Assembly: GCA_013396755.1 (NCBI GenBank)
Contig: VWZF01005250.1
Span: forward strand, 1,020,784 to 1,084,783
DNA length: 64,000 nucleotides
From: Sclerurus mexicanus
Taxonomy: Eukaryota; Chordata; Aves; Passeriformes; Furnariidae
Direction: 5' to 3'
Of the stretch, positions 36,341-48,098 are shown piece by piece. The notes beneath the pieces were generated by a model. It was not told where the DNA came from. It saw nothing but the letters and a program-made list of their open reading frames with translations, and did not search any database. The translations under genes were made by a program, and so were the position numbers. The first letter of the stretch is position 1. Every line of letters starts with the position of its first letter.

Positions 36341-36641
36341 ATGATATCGAATAGACGGAGCTAACCTCCTCTATGTATGTCCAGAAGCATCAAATGTGGT
36401 TATGCGGTAGGAGTGGGCTAAAAGCACAGCTTTTCTTTCCATTTCCATGTGCATTGACATATTCTCCCCTCTCTGAGAAAGACAAATATGCCTTGAGATA
36501 GTTTGGCAACATGACAGATGGTAACTACCGCGGTGGTATATTATAGTGCTGCCAATGTCTCAAATGTGCATTAAACTCATACATTGACAGGAAGACTCAA
36601 GAAAACATTATATGTTTTTCTGCACAGGCATAATCCCTTTT
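36341..36641. other. non-coding background
   Basis: This short unremarkable stretch lies between the second CR1 fragment and a CAAA-type simple repeat. No gene is seen. Confidence 0.6.
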
Positions 36642-36700
36642 CAAACAAACAAACAAACAAAACCCAAAACAACCAAACAAACAGAAAACCACACCAAAGA
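36642..36700. repeat. (CAAA)n-type simple repeat
   Basis: CAAACAAACAAACAAACAAA is followed by imperfect ACCCAAAAC and CCAAACAAACAG units. The plus strand is almost free of G and T over about 55 bases. This could be the decayed tail of a retroposed element, but no body is recognised to its left. Confidence 0.85.
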
Positions 36701-39700
36701 TGTGAAGATTTAAAACTCTCTCTGTCAGGATGTCCTGCGCTGAAGGGTAAATACCTTAGAGAAGCTCATGTTACTGACCTGAACATGGAGTTACCTCTAT
36801 TCTGCAGCAGTTTAAGTGAAAACAAAAGAACATATGTGTTTCTGTCTGAACACTGAAGGCCAGATTTTCAGTTCATGCAAACAGGAACAATTTAAGATAG
36901 CCCCTGGGTCATGTGGATAACTTTATATTATCTTAATGTGACTATTTAATGTGCAAATATAAATATACAAAATAACATTTCCTTTTTGCCAACACTCACA
37001 GCAGGCTTACAATACCAATTCTTGTAAGCTGTCTGAAACTTTGAAAGAAGGCAATTTCCTTTCCTACTTTCGGTCAGGATCATGATACAGTGACACTCTA
37101 AGCGAAACTAAATAGGTCTGTGTTTGTAGGAGGAAACCCTTCATTAGATTAAAATCAATGAAGTCCAAATATTTGACCATAACTCTATTGTCTTTCAGAA
37201 GTTTCAGAAAATTTTCCATGATTTGGAAAAAATGAGGTAAATTTGTTAGCATCTCTTTAAACAAGCTTTTTAAAAGTTGTCCAAAATGCCACTCTCAGTA
37301 GTCAGTCTGCTAAATCTCCTATTAACTAGAGACAAAAAGTCTCACCAGCAACTCAGATTTCCTGTAATAAATGCACCAATAATGTAGTTTGAGTTTCATA
37401 AAACTGGCAGTCCTCCTAACAGTCACGCTTCCTGCAAGAGCTAAGAGTCACTGGTTTCTGTCTGCAGCAATGCAATTTTGTGGAATTATGTTACACTAGA
37501 TCTCATACACCTCTGCAAAACAGCATTGCTGTGAAAACACCACTTACTGGCTACCTAGAGTTTTACTTGCTGTAAGCTGTTTAGGCCACATGAAACCTGC
37601 AATACACTGTTAGATCTTTACAAATTTCATGAAATCTTTTTCGGATATCCAAAAAATCCTGAACTACTTGAATCTTTTGTCTCCCAGCACTGGGGACTGA
37701 CCCATAATCTCTTTCCCAGCCAGTATACCAAATCTGTAGCCAACCTTGTCACTGACTCCAACAGCTGCTTAAATTCACCAGAGGGGATAGCAGCAATCCT
37801 ACTTCTAAAAGAACACCACAAGGCTTACGTTCATGATGCCTTGAGGAGACACTGAAAGGAAGGTCAAAGGTGAAGAAAAGATAAAGTGCAGTACAAGAAG
37901 ATCAGTAAAGTTGAATCTTCTTGATGGAAAGCTCATGTCTGTTTCTTCATGATGCAAACAACATAACTTCATTTCAAAAAGCCTCTGTTTTTTGTTGATT
38001 TTTTCCCTTCTCTTTTGGTTTGGAGTATTTTGAAGTTTATTGAAGTTTTTTTCCTTTTTTTTTTTAGGTCAGAGCTCTGTGCATCTAAAAGCCTTATTCG
38101 GTTGTTCTTGTCACGAGTACTTTGTCTTACACAGGCTGCATTACTCTTGTAAACAGAGGCAGCATCAAAGTGAAAGCAGATAGAGTCACATCAGTGGATT
38201 AAGGCCTTCTGCATGATAAAGTAGCTACCTAGGGTGGGATAAACTTAATATGTGAAAGAATGTTATTGAGGAGGAATAAAGTGCCAAAACTCTGTCATTC
38301 TCTTAGTAATGTCCTAATCTAATGCCTGACACCAAGGCCTTAGGCCAGTGTTAGTGTTAATCAATGAAATACCCATCTGTGTTCCCTGTCCTTATCGCTA
38401 TTTAGAACTAGCCTAAACTCAATTATTTTCCCTTAGAGACCAAGATGGGATATTAAGTTGAGTGAAAGGGATTGTGTCTCACAAAGAAATCCCAGTGTTA
38501 AAATGCAGAGGTGTCAACATTGCTAACTAAATTTCAGTTAAACAGAGATTAAATGCTAGTTCTTTGGACATGAAACACTGCATAGATTAAATCTGGTTAA
38601 AAATCCTTATTTAGAGAGTGGCTAAAAACTGTTAAGCAGTTTAATCAACTTATAATGTAAATTTTGTTTCCTCATATGCATTATTTATCCCCTGCAATAA
38701 CCATTGTACAATAAATGTTTGAAGAGCACACTCACTAAAGCAATAGGAAAGCACAGCCTTTCGCTGTTACCCAAAGCTGTGAATGTACAGGCATTGCCAC
38801 ATACATAATGGTTATCTGAGGAGTATGTAATTTATCCCACGAGTGAACTGCAAATCTCATAATTCAAAACTGCCTTAGTCACAAATGAGTTATGGAGGTG
38901 TTTTTCACAAGTGGGAATAATCTCACATCCCATCGATACTCACTATTGTATTTTTGGTTCATATCACCAAGATAGAAAATGTTATCTTTCTTATTTTATT
39001 AAATTTTCAAACTTGTTTGCCTTGTCTTTTTATGTCCTTTTTTTTTTTTTTAATTGGAACATTGGGAAGACTGGAAGACTACAGAAGTACACAGCCATTA
39101 AGGGCACTTCCAAGTGGATATTAGAAAAGAGATAAATAAACCTCCAAATTAACAAGGAGTAAATACTTTCTGCTGCTTTGTAATGAGCTTTTTTTGGGGT
39201 TATTTCTGAATAGTCTCTGGGCTGAACTCACCATACACATTTCTTAAGAATTTTTCTTTTCTGATTAATTTTTTTAATTATAAAATAACTGAGAATGGTT
39301 TATTACCACAAGCACTTTTTTTTTCCCCCAGAAACTTTTAAGGCTGACAGTCAAAAATGCTACATAAATGAGCAGCAAAACATTTTATTCTAAAAATTCT
39401 CTTAGGTGTATATGAATAAAAAAAAGACACTGAAGTGACTAAAGTCAGATAAGCATTTCTATGGCCAGCATGGAAGTATCAGAGGAAAAAACAGAAATAA
39501 TATCTTTTTGGTTCACTTTCTCTGCTAGTAATTCACCAAGTGCTACTGTCCTCGTGATACTGGTCTTACTCTCAGTGCTACTTCATGTTTCTCTTGGAAA
39601 TACAGTTACAACTTCCTTGATTTCCACTGGGCACCTTAGTTTAGCATCTCAACCAAATTAACTGAAGAGAAGGAAACAACATTTTCTTAACACTGGTAAA

Positions 39701-41859
39701 CACAGGATGCTGAAAGGGGTTTTGGTGCTATGAATGTGGTTTTTAGTTCTTAGGCAGAAGTATGGACATAAATGCAGTGAAGTTTTCTGGCTATCGGGAT
39801 CCTACTCTTCCTCTCTCCTTTCCAGCAGAACTTACATTTAGTATGTACATTCTTGTTGCTAAGAAAGATATACATTTTCTCATTTGCAGAGTACCCTCTA
39901 CTTTTTTAATCTCTCAGTCTTTTTCAATTAAAAAGAAACTATTTTCTTCCTTGGTTACTTGTGACATGGGAACTGGGTTTATGTAATATACAGTTGAGAG
40001 GAAAAAGCAAACATGATTGTGTGAGGGTTTGGGGTTGTGGGTTGTTTCACTTTTTTCCAAGACAGAGGGATACAATATTTCAAATTATAGGCAGTTGTGA
40101 AATTTTGGTTTACACAGTGCAAAAAATGTAAGTAGTTCTTGGGTCATTTAGCTATTTCTCAAGGTGACAGTTGAAAAAGTTCATAAAAAACATTGTTTGA
40201 AGCCCAAAAAAGTAATTTGTCAAGATTTACAGGCAGTATTAAAGACTTGAGGAACTAAGGGATTCAAAAATCTGTTTCTAACATAGCTGAGTGAGCTTTA
40301 GCTTGTACTTTAGAAAGCACTGTATCTTCCTGGGTTAGCAGAAATTGTTAATGATAATATAGAATAGCTTCTTGGTGCGAGGGCTTCTCTTAAAAAAAAA
40401 TTATGCTTTTTAGATCAATTCTCCTCTCCAAGGTCTCAGTATTACTTTGACTGAATAAAATTGTTCCTAGAGGGTTGTATTACAAAGGCTGAGTCTACCC
40501 TATTTTGATGATTCCCAAACTTAAGGAGAGGCACACACCACAATAAATAAAAAGACACTGCTAGTAGCAGGCATTTAGAAGTCCCATACTGGTGAAAATT
40601 TGAAGCCAGCTGTATACTGTTCTCATCACAAATCAAGCTTTCATGTTCACAGCAACAAACACTAAAAGAATATGCTGGTTTAAAATTCTCAGTCCTTCTT
40701 TATTTTATTATTTTTCCCTTTCAAGTTTAGGGATACTTGAGTGGCTTTAGGTGGATTTAGGGTTACACTGGTGGTTACGGAGGGGTCTCTGAAGAGGTCA
40801 TTGAAAACCTGGCACTTATGAACTAGGGCAAAGTTTTGCTATTTGCTTCACTCTCCAGCCTGGCTTTAGAAGGCATTGTGTTATTATGGCTCCCATCTCA
40901 GGAGACAGACATAAAACCATAGATTCATCCACATGTATATAAAGTCCAGACTCTGCCATGAGTTGCATCAGTTTTATTAATACCGCAGTTCTAATTCATC
41001 CTTCCTACTCTAGTCCCCCTGCAGTTGTTACAAGCAGTTTACTTTTTTGCCTGTGACTGCTGGATACTCTTTCTGTGCATGATAAATACATGCTACACTG
41101 CACAAGTGGTTGCATTTCAGTGACAGTTAAATGCGTCCCTACTTAAGCAGTTTGCAAAAAGTATGGCTGACCCCTTGAAATCATTTTAGGAAACATTGTG
41201 ATCTTTGAGATTCTGGTGGTGAGGGGGACCAAGGCTAAACTCTAAATGTTCACAAAAAGCACTTGATACAGCATAGTATTTTATTTCTTTTAAAGTTTTA
41301 GTGATGAAGGGTCCCAGAAAAAGTGGGACAGTGTCACAGATTGCCTTGGAGCACATCACACACAATCTGAATCCAAATCAGCCATACATCTGCAGAAAAT
41401 TAGCTTCTCTTTTACTGATGGAGAACTTCTTTTACTGACAGAGAACTGAAACAGGGAATATACCTCAGACACACAAGGAGAGTCAGGGAAAGGCTCCCCA
41501 ATCTGCTGTGGACCCCCTTTCTGTTTCAGCCATGGGCCAGTCTCACAAAGCCCTCCTGGTGCAGAATGGCTCTGCCCCACCTGCATCACAGGGCTGGTGC
41601 TATAAGCTACAAGACAACCAATCTCATGCAAAGGACACAACCTAATGCAATTCCAGTATAAATTATGTATGAACATTGTAGCAGAAGACAGTCAGAAAGC
41701 ACATTGTGTAATTCAGCAATTCAATCACGCTTGTTGTTAGTGTACAGTACTGTATACTACAGTTGGAGAGGGGAACTGTCTCAGAGTCAAGTGGATCAAA
41801 AACAGTGTATGAGAGCCAACTAAAAAAGGCTATTGTACTTAGCTGACTGAAGTGGAGAA
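36701..41859. other. non-coding background with A+T-rich patches
   Basis: No gene, RNA or named repeat is recognised. A T14 run lies at 39038-39051, and T-rich runs occur near 38050 and 39317. The segment 38590-38720 is non-repetitive and A+T-rich with ATGCATTATTTATC and may be conserved. Frames do not exceed 106 codons. A two-copy tandem duplication (units of about 22 and 20 bp, core TTTTACTGA) lies at 41404-41445. Confidence 0.55.
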
Positions 41860-42130
41860 TGAAGTACTCTCCCTCAATTAAGGAAAGTGTGGTGGAGCTG
41901 ATTAACCTGCTTGTTACCTTGGTAACCTGAGATTTAGATTGTGAATGAATACATAAGGCTGTGGATATCTTTTATCAGACAAGAGTCTGATGAACAGTTT
42001 GAGTGAGAGAACTACAGGGTTGAGAGGCACTGGCAGTTAATCTGTTTATGAGACAACACTCAATTTAGAGGAGGTTGTCAGTGCTACTGTATTTGTAAGT
42101 GACCAATTAATAGCATGACAACCATATGCT
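41860..42130. promoter_or_regulatory. candidate regulatory element containing an RFX X-box
   Basis: This is a non-repetitive block with GATTAACCTGC, TGAATGAATACATAAGG, CCAATTAATAGC and a perfect X-box at 41913-41926. The texture is enhancer-like. Regulatory function is inferred from motifs only. Confidence 0.33.
41913..41926. promoter_or_regulatory. perfect RFX X-box motif
   Basis: GTTACCTTGGTAAC fits the X-box consensus GTNRCC(0-3N)RGYAAC exactly, with two inverted half-sites GTTACC and GGTAAC around TT. RFX factors bind such sites in ciliary and neural gene enhancers. Whether it is used here cannot be seen. Confidence 0.55.
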
Positions 42131-42430
42131 ATGCTCTGATCTGCCCTGCAGGTTGTGCACACAGACCTAAAAGCTCAAAATCTTTCATTGGTACAACTCC
42201 CCTGAGCCACCACTAAAGATACCTGGCTCTGGGTTGGGCTGAGGTCTCACAGCATCCCCTGAAATCATCTGAGCTCCTGTATGCAAAGTGCCAATGCTTT
42301 GGGCACTTGTGCACCTCATCTCTCTGCTCACTTCATTCTTTGTCTTTTGTGCATCTCAGACTAATGGATAAGACTTCATACTTATTAACGTTAAGCATCT
42401 TTCACCAGCTCTCCACCCCTTTGTAGGAAA
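42131..42430. other. non-coding background
   Basis: No gene or repeat is recognised in this stretch, which is of balanced composition. Confidence 0.6.
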
Positions 42431-42526
42431 GGCCTGAGGCTACATTCTCCCCTCAGTTACACCTGTCCAATCCCATTGACTTCAGAAAGATTGAACAGGT
42501 GTAAGCAAGGAGAAAATTTGGCCCCC
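42431..42526. repeat. MITE-like palindromic amniote repeat fossil
   Basis: Imperfect terminal inverted repeats are visible. The left arm starts GGCC, passes ATTCTCCCCTCAG and ends TTACACCTGT (to 42466). The right arm starts ACAGGTGTAAGC (42495), passes AGGAGAAAATTTGG and ends GGCCCCC. The centre retains CCCATTGACTTCAG. This is the layout of an old interspersed repeat common in birds, crocodiles and turtles (TTACAC...CCATTGACTTCAATGG...GTGTAA). Non-autonomous DNA transposon ancestry is likely but not proven here; no family name is asserted. Confidence 0.6.
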
Positions 42527-43376
42527 TGTTGTCTATGAATTGCATTATCTGTGTTCACCACTTCCTTGACTTTATGTTGCTGGCAAGTATAATTAATTTA
42601 TAGTTTGTCTTATTCTCTTAGTTGTTTAATAAATAGATGAAAACAGAAGACTCCCAAGGGACTTACTCCAGTTACCTGTAATAGAAACTCCCCTACTGAT
42701 ACAGCCTCTTCAGGAATATCCTTCATACTTCCTCTTCTTTTTATCATTTCTTTATGAATTTTCATTATCTTCTTTGGATATTGCAGTTCTGCAGAATCAC
42801 ATTTCTTGTGTGCCATGGCATGATCCGTTAGGAAAAAAACGGTGACAACCACTAGTTTCTGAAGACGGAGCTGATCTTAAACTGAAAATATCTTCTACTT
42901 GACTTTTGCAAAGATCAACATCTGCACTTACTGTGAGGAACACCATCAACTAGCAATTAGGTACAATAAATCACTTTGCCATAAAGTCTGTTGCTTGAAT
43001 GGAATCGAAGACAAAATCAAGAAGTATTCAGGGAAGACAACTGATCTTTTAAAGGGTTTAACTAGTTTTGTAAGCCTAAGTTAAAGCTTATTGAATAGGA
43101 GTTACTCTTAGAAACCTGAGGCTGGCTTACCACCTTCCAAATGTTCCAACACTAAATCTACTCTTTATCAAACTAGGAATGTATAAAACTTTTCCTTGGT
43201 ACCAGCATAATCAGTCAAGTGTAGACAGTTATCTAAAGCAGAATGAGAAGAAAACCCCTCCAATGAGGTCATTGTGGCTAATTCCACTAAAACCAGTAAA
43301 TTCAAGATTAATGTACTTTAAGTGCAAAGAAAGAAGTTAGCCATCTTTACATGCCTTCCATATGGGACTTTTTAGC
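42527..43376. other. non-coding background
   Basis: No gene is recognised. The minus-strand frame 42610-42852 (80 codons) starts beyond the palindromic repeat and has no known relative. Confidence 0.6.
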
Positions 43377-43527
43377 TTTCTGAGCACTTTACAATAGGCA
43401 TTGTCATCATCCCTAACTTGTAAATGTGTTAGACAGAGGTACATTTAAGCCAAAGATCATCCAGCATGTCAAAGGGAGAACAGGTTTCCCAAGGTCTGAT
43501 TCTCTAGAACAGCATGCTGTTCTCTAG
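43377..43527 (-). mobile_element. MIR-like SINE fossil
   Basis: Read on the minus strand the block follows the MIR order. The AGAACAGCATGCTGTTCT 5' part stands where MIR has its near-palindromic GAGCA...GGCTCT. ATCAGACC, a GATGATCTTTGGC core, CCTCTGTCTAA, TTTACAAGTTAGGGATGATG and finally TTGTAAAGTGCTCAG follow. The equivalents in MIR are TGACCTTGGGCAAG, CCTCTCTGTGCCTCA, TGTAAAATGGGGATAATA and TGTAAAGCGCTTAGA. It is heavily diverged, as expected for a repeat active before the amniote radiation. Another CORE-SINE family is possible. Confidence 0.5.
43506..43523. repeat. perfect 18-bp palindrome with steroid-receptor-like half-sites
   Basis: AGAACAGCATGCTGTTCT equals its own reverse complement. 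The outer hexamers AGAACA and TGTTCT are the glucocorticoid/androgen receptor half-sites, but they are spaced by six bases instead of the usual three. It lies at the end of the MIR-like SINE and may simply derive from that SINE's own near-palindrome. Confidence 0.85.
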
Positions 43528-43623
43528 GGCAAATCTATTGTACAGCCCAAGAAGCCAACTGAGCTGAGTCCCATTCCAACATGCTCATTTCACAGACACT
43601 GAAAGTTCTGCACATTTCTGCAC

Positions 43624-43637
43624 AAAAAAAAAAAAAA
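43624..43637. repeat. poly-A run (14)
   Basis: A14 homopolymer about 100 bases to the right of the MIR-like fragment. It is not clearly the tail of any recognised element. Confidence 0.9.
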
Positions 43638-46600
43638 TCTGACTTGCCTAGTATAGTATTTAAAATTTTTTGCATTTTTTAAATGCTATTCCTGATTTCC
43701 TCTAAACTTTCCGTCAAACCTAAGTAGCATTAAGAAGTTTACAAAGGCAGGGTGCTGAATGATTGACAGTGCTTTTTGCTGTATTACTGATGCATTTAGA
43801 GTAATTATTGAATGGTCATTAAGTCAAGAGCAGGCCACCCACTCCACATGTGGCACTCTTCTCACCCTCTACTAAATTAACGTCTCTCCTCCTAGACATA
43901 TGGATTTCCTGTCATGGAAACAACCTTCTTCTAGTAAAGATACAACAGACTCTTTTGCCAGCATTGTGCAACTTTCAGCTGATAACTGGAGCTCAATGTA
44001 TTATGCATGTTCTACTGCTCTAATAAATACAGGATTGACTTGTTTACTACCACCAGTGTCGCCTCGATTAGCACTGTGTTTCTCTAGGCCATTATTCACT
44101 GGTGAAAGGAAGTTAAGACCCACTTGGTTCTCCATTAATCCAACTGTGTGAAACAAACTGGTTCATTTTTCAGCTTGTGTTGTTTGTTGCTTAACAGGAG
44201 AAATCGATTATTTCATTGCTATCATTAACACTCTGTTTATGAAGTGCAACACTGTTTATTTTTCAACTTGGAGCAACAAATTAGAACCTCTAGTTTCTTC
44301 ATGCAGGTTCTGTCTCGAAAGTTACCTCACTGGGGCAAAATGTACATCCAGAGTCCACAGCACAGTAACCTTCAGCTATGAGTCAGGAATGATTTTCCCT
44401 CCTCATTCCTGGGGTTGATACAAGCATGGCAGCTAGAATTCAGAGCTCATTCACTCTGGTTGCTCATGTATCTCCAAAGACTGTAAACAGGTAAATAACC
44501 CTGAATCTATCAAACTTTGCAATTCCATCCATATTTCTACATCTTATACTGCATCTAGCAAGGAATTCCATAGTGGAAGGACAAAAAAATCTGCAACAGT
44601 ACCATTCCTGTAGAGGAAAAAGTTTTAACCCTACACCTCTCAGTAGTCAAATATTATACCTCTCACTTTAATTTTGTGTGTATCAGCTGGAAGTATAATA
44701 CCTATAAAACTAGTCATACTTCAAAAGAAGAATGAGAACTAGAAGAAAAACAGTCAACCAAAAAAAATCGGCTTTTCCTTCAGATCTGAGAATCCACTGA
44801 GTGCACCTTTTTACATTGCTCTAAAACACAGCAAGAAAGATTGTTCTTGTAGCATTTCAAAGAGAAGCCAAACATGCAGAGATCACTGTTTCTCATGTTA
44901 TTTTGGAGAGGACTGTGGTGGCTGGGAGACTCCCAGAAAGCAACAGAAATATTTTTTAAAGGATTGACATATAGTAGTGTGCACAGGTTATTACTGGCTC
45001 CCTAGAAATCTAAACCTACTGTCCTTGGTGGTATTATGTGAGGTGACTGCTATTGAATAGGATGATTTTGCTCTAAGAGTTCTTTCTTGCAGTCCTCAAA
45101 AGCTCTTGTAAAGAGAATCATGGCAAACACAGAAGTCAAAAAGTTACTATGTGGAGGCAGCTACCTTTTTGCAGAACAGAGGGTATGAAGGAATCTCTGA
45201 TGTAAAGATATTCCTGCCTCTCTTCAGCGTGTCCTATAGGTTGCCATTTAAATAAAAGCATGGTTTTGTTAGAGCATACTTCCCATCTTATTCAGTTTGT
45301 ATAGGCCAGTATTAAACTACATCTCTCATATGGTGTCACCAAATCATAAAGACAAAAAAATAACTTGCCAACAATGAATAGGTAGATACAGGAGAAAAAA
45401 ACCCCAACACAGGGATTCAGTGTTAAAGGTCAGGAGAAAAGACATAAGGGGGAAGGGGTTAGGCAATTTTACTCCCAGTTTAACTAAAACCTGCTGTAAT
45501 TTTCTGGATGAGCTAATTAATCTCTGTGCCTCATGTATGTCCTCTCCTCTTCAGCAATGCATCTGAAGCTAATCCATCTAGGGAACTGAGTGAAGCATCA
45601 TGGCTCTGACCTGGCAAGAACTGACTGTTACGAAGAACATTGCCGCACTCTGTAGATACAGTCTAAGAGCCAGCCTGACCTCTGCACTGTAATGGGGTCC
45701 TTCTTCCCCCCACCACCAAGCATGCAGCCAGGGTTGTGAACCAGAGAGCCTGAACACACAGCACAGAGCAAAATTAGAAAGCAGGGTGCATCTTCAGATC
45801 ATTGCACAGGCAGATACCACCTAGGTACTGCCAGAGAAGATCCTAGTTATTTTAGGAAGAATAGACACTTTCTTGCCTTCTAGTCATGTTCGTGGTCAAA
45901 CAAGGGTACGTCATCCCTATAAAGGCTGTACTCATCCTGGACATTATTTTTGCTTTATTGATCTCTGTTATTATTCTCTCTTTATCTCCACATCTTGAGC
46001 ACCTATCACACCACTAAGCTTTCCTGAAGGAGTAATTTGTTACAGTTTTTGCAGTATTTTCTTCCTAAATAACATTTACTGTGTTGTGCTATTCTTAGAA
46101 GTGACATTATGAAAGCAGCAACAAAGGACTCCATGTTCAGAGAGGTTTAATACATTCCTAATTAAATGTGGTGGAAAAACACCTCAAAGGGTGCTAGATA
46201 TCTAACTTTCATGCTGAAGACTCAAGGTGAGATCTGACCATCAGCCAGGCTCTCCCTTTACTTCACAGCATTGCCAACAGTGATGCAACTGCAGCACGAT
46301 GTACTGACTGACAGCTTCACAGGGGCTCAGACACTTTACAACAGTGAAAAATCTCTCCCTAGGGATCTCCTCAGCAACGTTCCCCTAAGCAAGTGCCTCA
46401 CTGGGAGCTGCAGCATCCTCTGAAATGCCAGAGCTCAGCCACTGTAGCAAGCAGAAGCTGAGCATCTTGTGGAGCTACATTTTGGCACAAGATAGAGCAA
46501 GAACCAATAAAGGGTGCATCCAAGACCTCCTCTAATAACCTAGCTGAAATGGTTTAAAAATTACCAACCCAGCAGTTTGCTTCAGCTTCAATTGCTGCCA

Positions 46601-48027
46601 CCATGTTGCAAGTACCCGTATGTGAACTAAACCATTTTAGTGTAATTTATATTCACCTGGCTGGGACTGCCCTGAAACAATGCAGGAGCTCCCACTGGAT
46701 TTATGTGACATCTGATTTGCAGGGTGTGTTAATGTCCAGCTACGGCGCAGTAGTGAACCAGAAGCACTAGGTTCTTACATTACTCAGTCATACCTGCACC
46801 TGGAGGTACCCTGTTCTGCTCCCTTCAGAGCAGTTAAATGGATATTTTTCTTTTTGCCGAAAAGCAAAGACCTTGTTTGAAATATTATTTGAGTATTTTA
46901 GGTTTTTACTGTAGGTCATATATGTGATGGAATACCCAGAGTTTCTCCTAGGCAGCTAATTTTACTACTTAAACCAAAATAAATTATATATAGTAAACAC
47001 CTGCTTTAGATATCAAAGTAGACAAACACAGATACTCATCCATACTGAACTGATATGCTATTTTTCAGAGCAGAATCACATCTTGAACAAATAAAAATAC
47101 TTGTAGGGGTTATAAGCAATTAATTTTTTTTCTTGTCACTGCATATTTGTGCTGTGTTTTAAACTATTGTGTTTTCTCCATTTTTCTTTCTCTTCTAAAT
47201 GAATCAACCATGGAAATTGCAACCAAGGTTGCAAACATATTCCCAGAAATATGTTACTGGTTTTTCTGTGGACCTGGAGCAACTGGTTGGACAGGAATGG
47301 CCCCCTTCTTCCATTAGATAGCATGGGCTCATCCTGCCCATAATATACTAGAAGTCAGAAACTCATCTAACCTAAGGGAACTGTTACCTTTATTCATTTC
47401 CCCACCAAACTGCAAACACCACAATAATATATTCTAAGAGAAATAAAAAGGTTTCTGTAGCTATAGCTTGGGTTTGTGTATGCTGCTGAAAGAGGTCAGC
47501 TCTGTTAATGGCATGTGAAAGTATGTAGACAAACGTGCTCACTGCTGGGCAATCACTAGCCTTTAATGTGTAGAGAAATCAGCAGAGACTCATACTTATG
47601 TTTTATTAATTCTTCCTCTATCTTGGTCTGTACAGGCCTGGTGCATGCAGTTATTTAGGAATTTACATACCATTGGTTCTAAGGTTTGAGGACAGATAAG
47701 AAAATTGATTAATGACTGCGCAAATAAATTCAGTGGTGTCTTTGAAGAGTCAAGGCCTACATATGATCATGCTGCTGTTCTGCTGAAAAACTGTGAAGCA
47801 GGATGCTAGCACCTCTCAAAGCAGGAAGATATGCTACAGCTCAGTCACCTTATACTGACACAGAAGAGAACAATGACACCCAGTTCCCCATCTAGCCCAA
47901 CGTTTTGTTTGCCATGTGAATTTTAACAACAAAGAGGAACAAAAAGTCCAACAACTTCAGGGACACTGTCTAAAGACATACAAAATTTTAATTCCCTTAC
48001 AAGTAGAGTTCCTTGTTGCCTTAAAAG
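43638..48027. other. non-coding background, no gene recognised
   Basis: Frames here stay below 84 codons, in keeping with intergenic sequence. A short stretch near 45503-45535 (GAGCTAATTAATCTCTGTGCCTCATG) may be a plus-strand MIR remnant, too short to call. A palindrome CTGGGAGACTCCCAG lies at 44922-44936. No CR1 or LTR signature was seen. Confidence 0.55.
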
Positions 48028-48098
48028 CAAACAAATAAACAAACAAACAAACAGTAAAACAAAGTAAAAAAAAAAAGCCCAATCAATTAAAAAAAACC
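48028..48098. repeat. (CAAA)n simple repeat and A-rich tract
   Basis: CAAACAAATAAACAAACAAA and following units, then AAAGTAAAAAAAAAAA and an A8 run. The plus strand is A/C-dominated for about 70 bases. No associated element body is recognised. Confidence 0.85.

Noticed and set aside
44922..44936. Palindrome CTGGGAGACTCCCAG
   Set aside because: Seven-base arms are expected by chance several times in a window this size.
45503..45535. Possible plus-strand MIR remnant
   Set aside because: Only about 30 bases resemble the MIR tail; too short to distinguish from chance.
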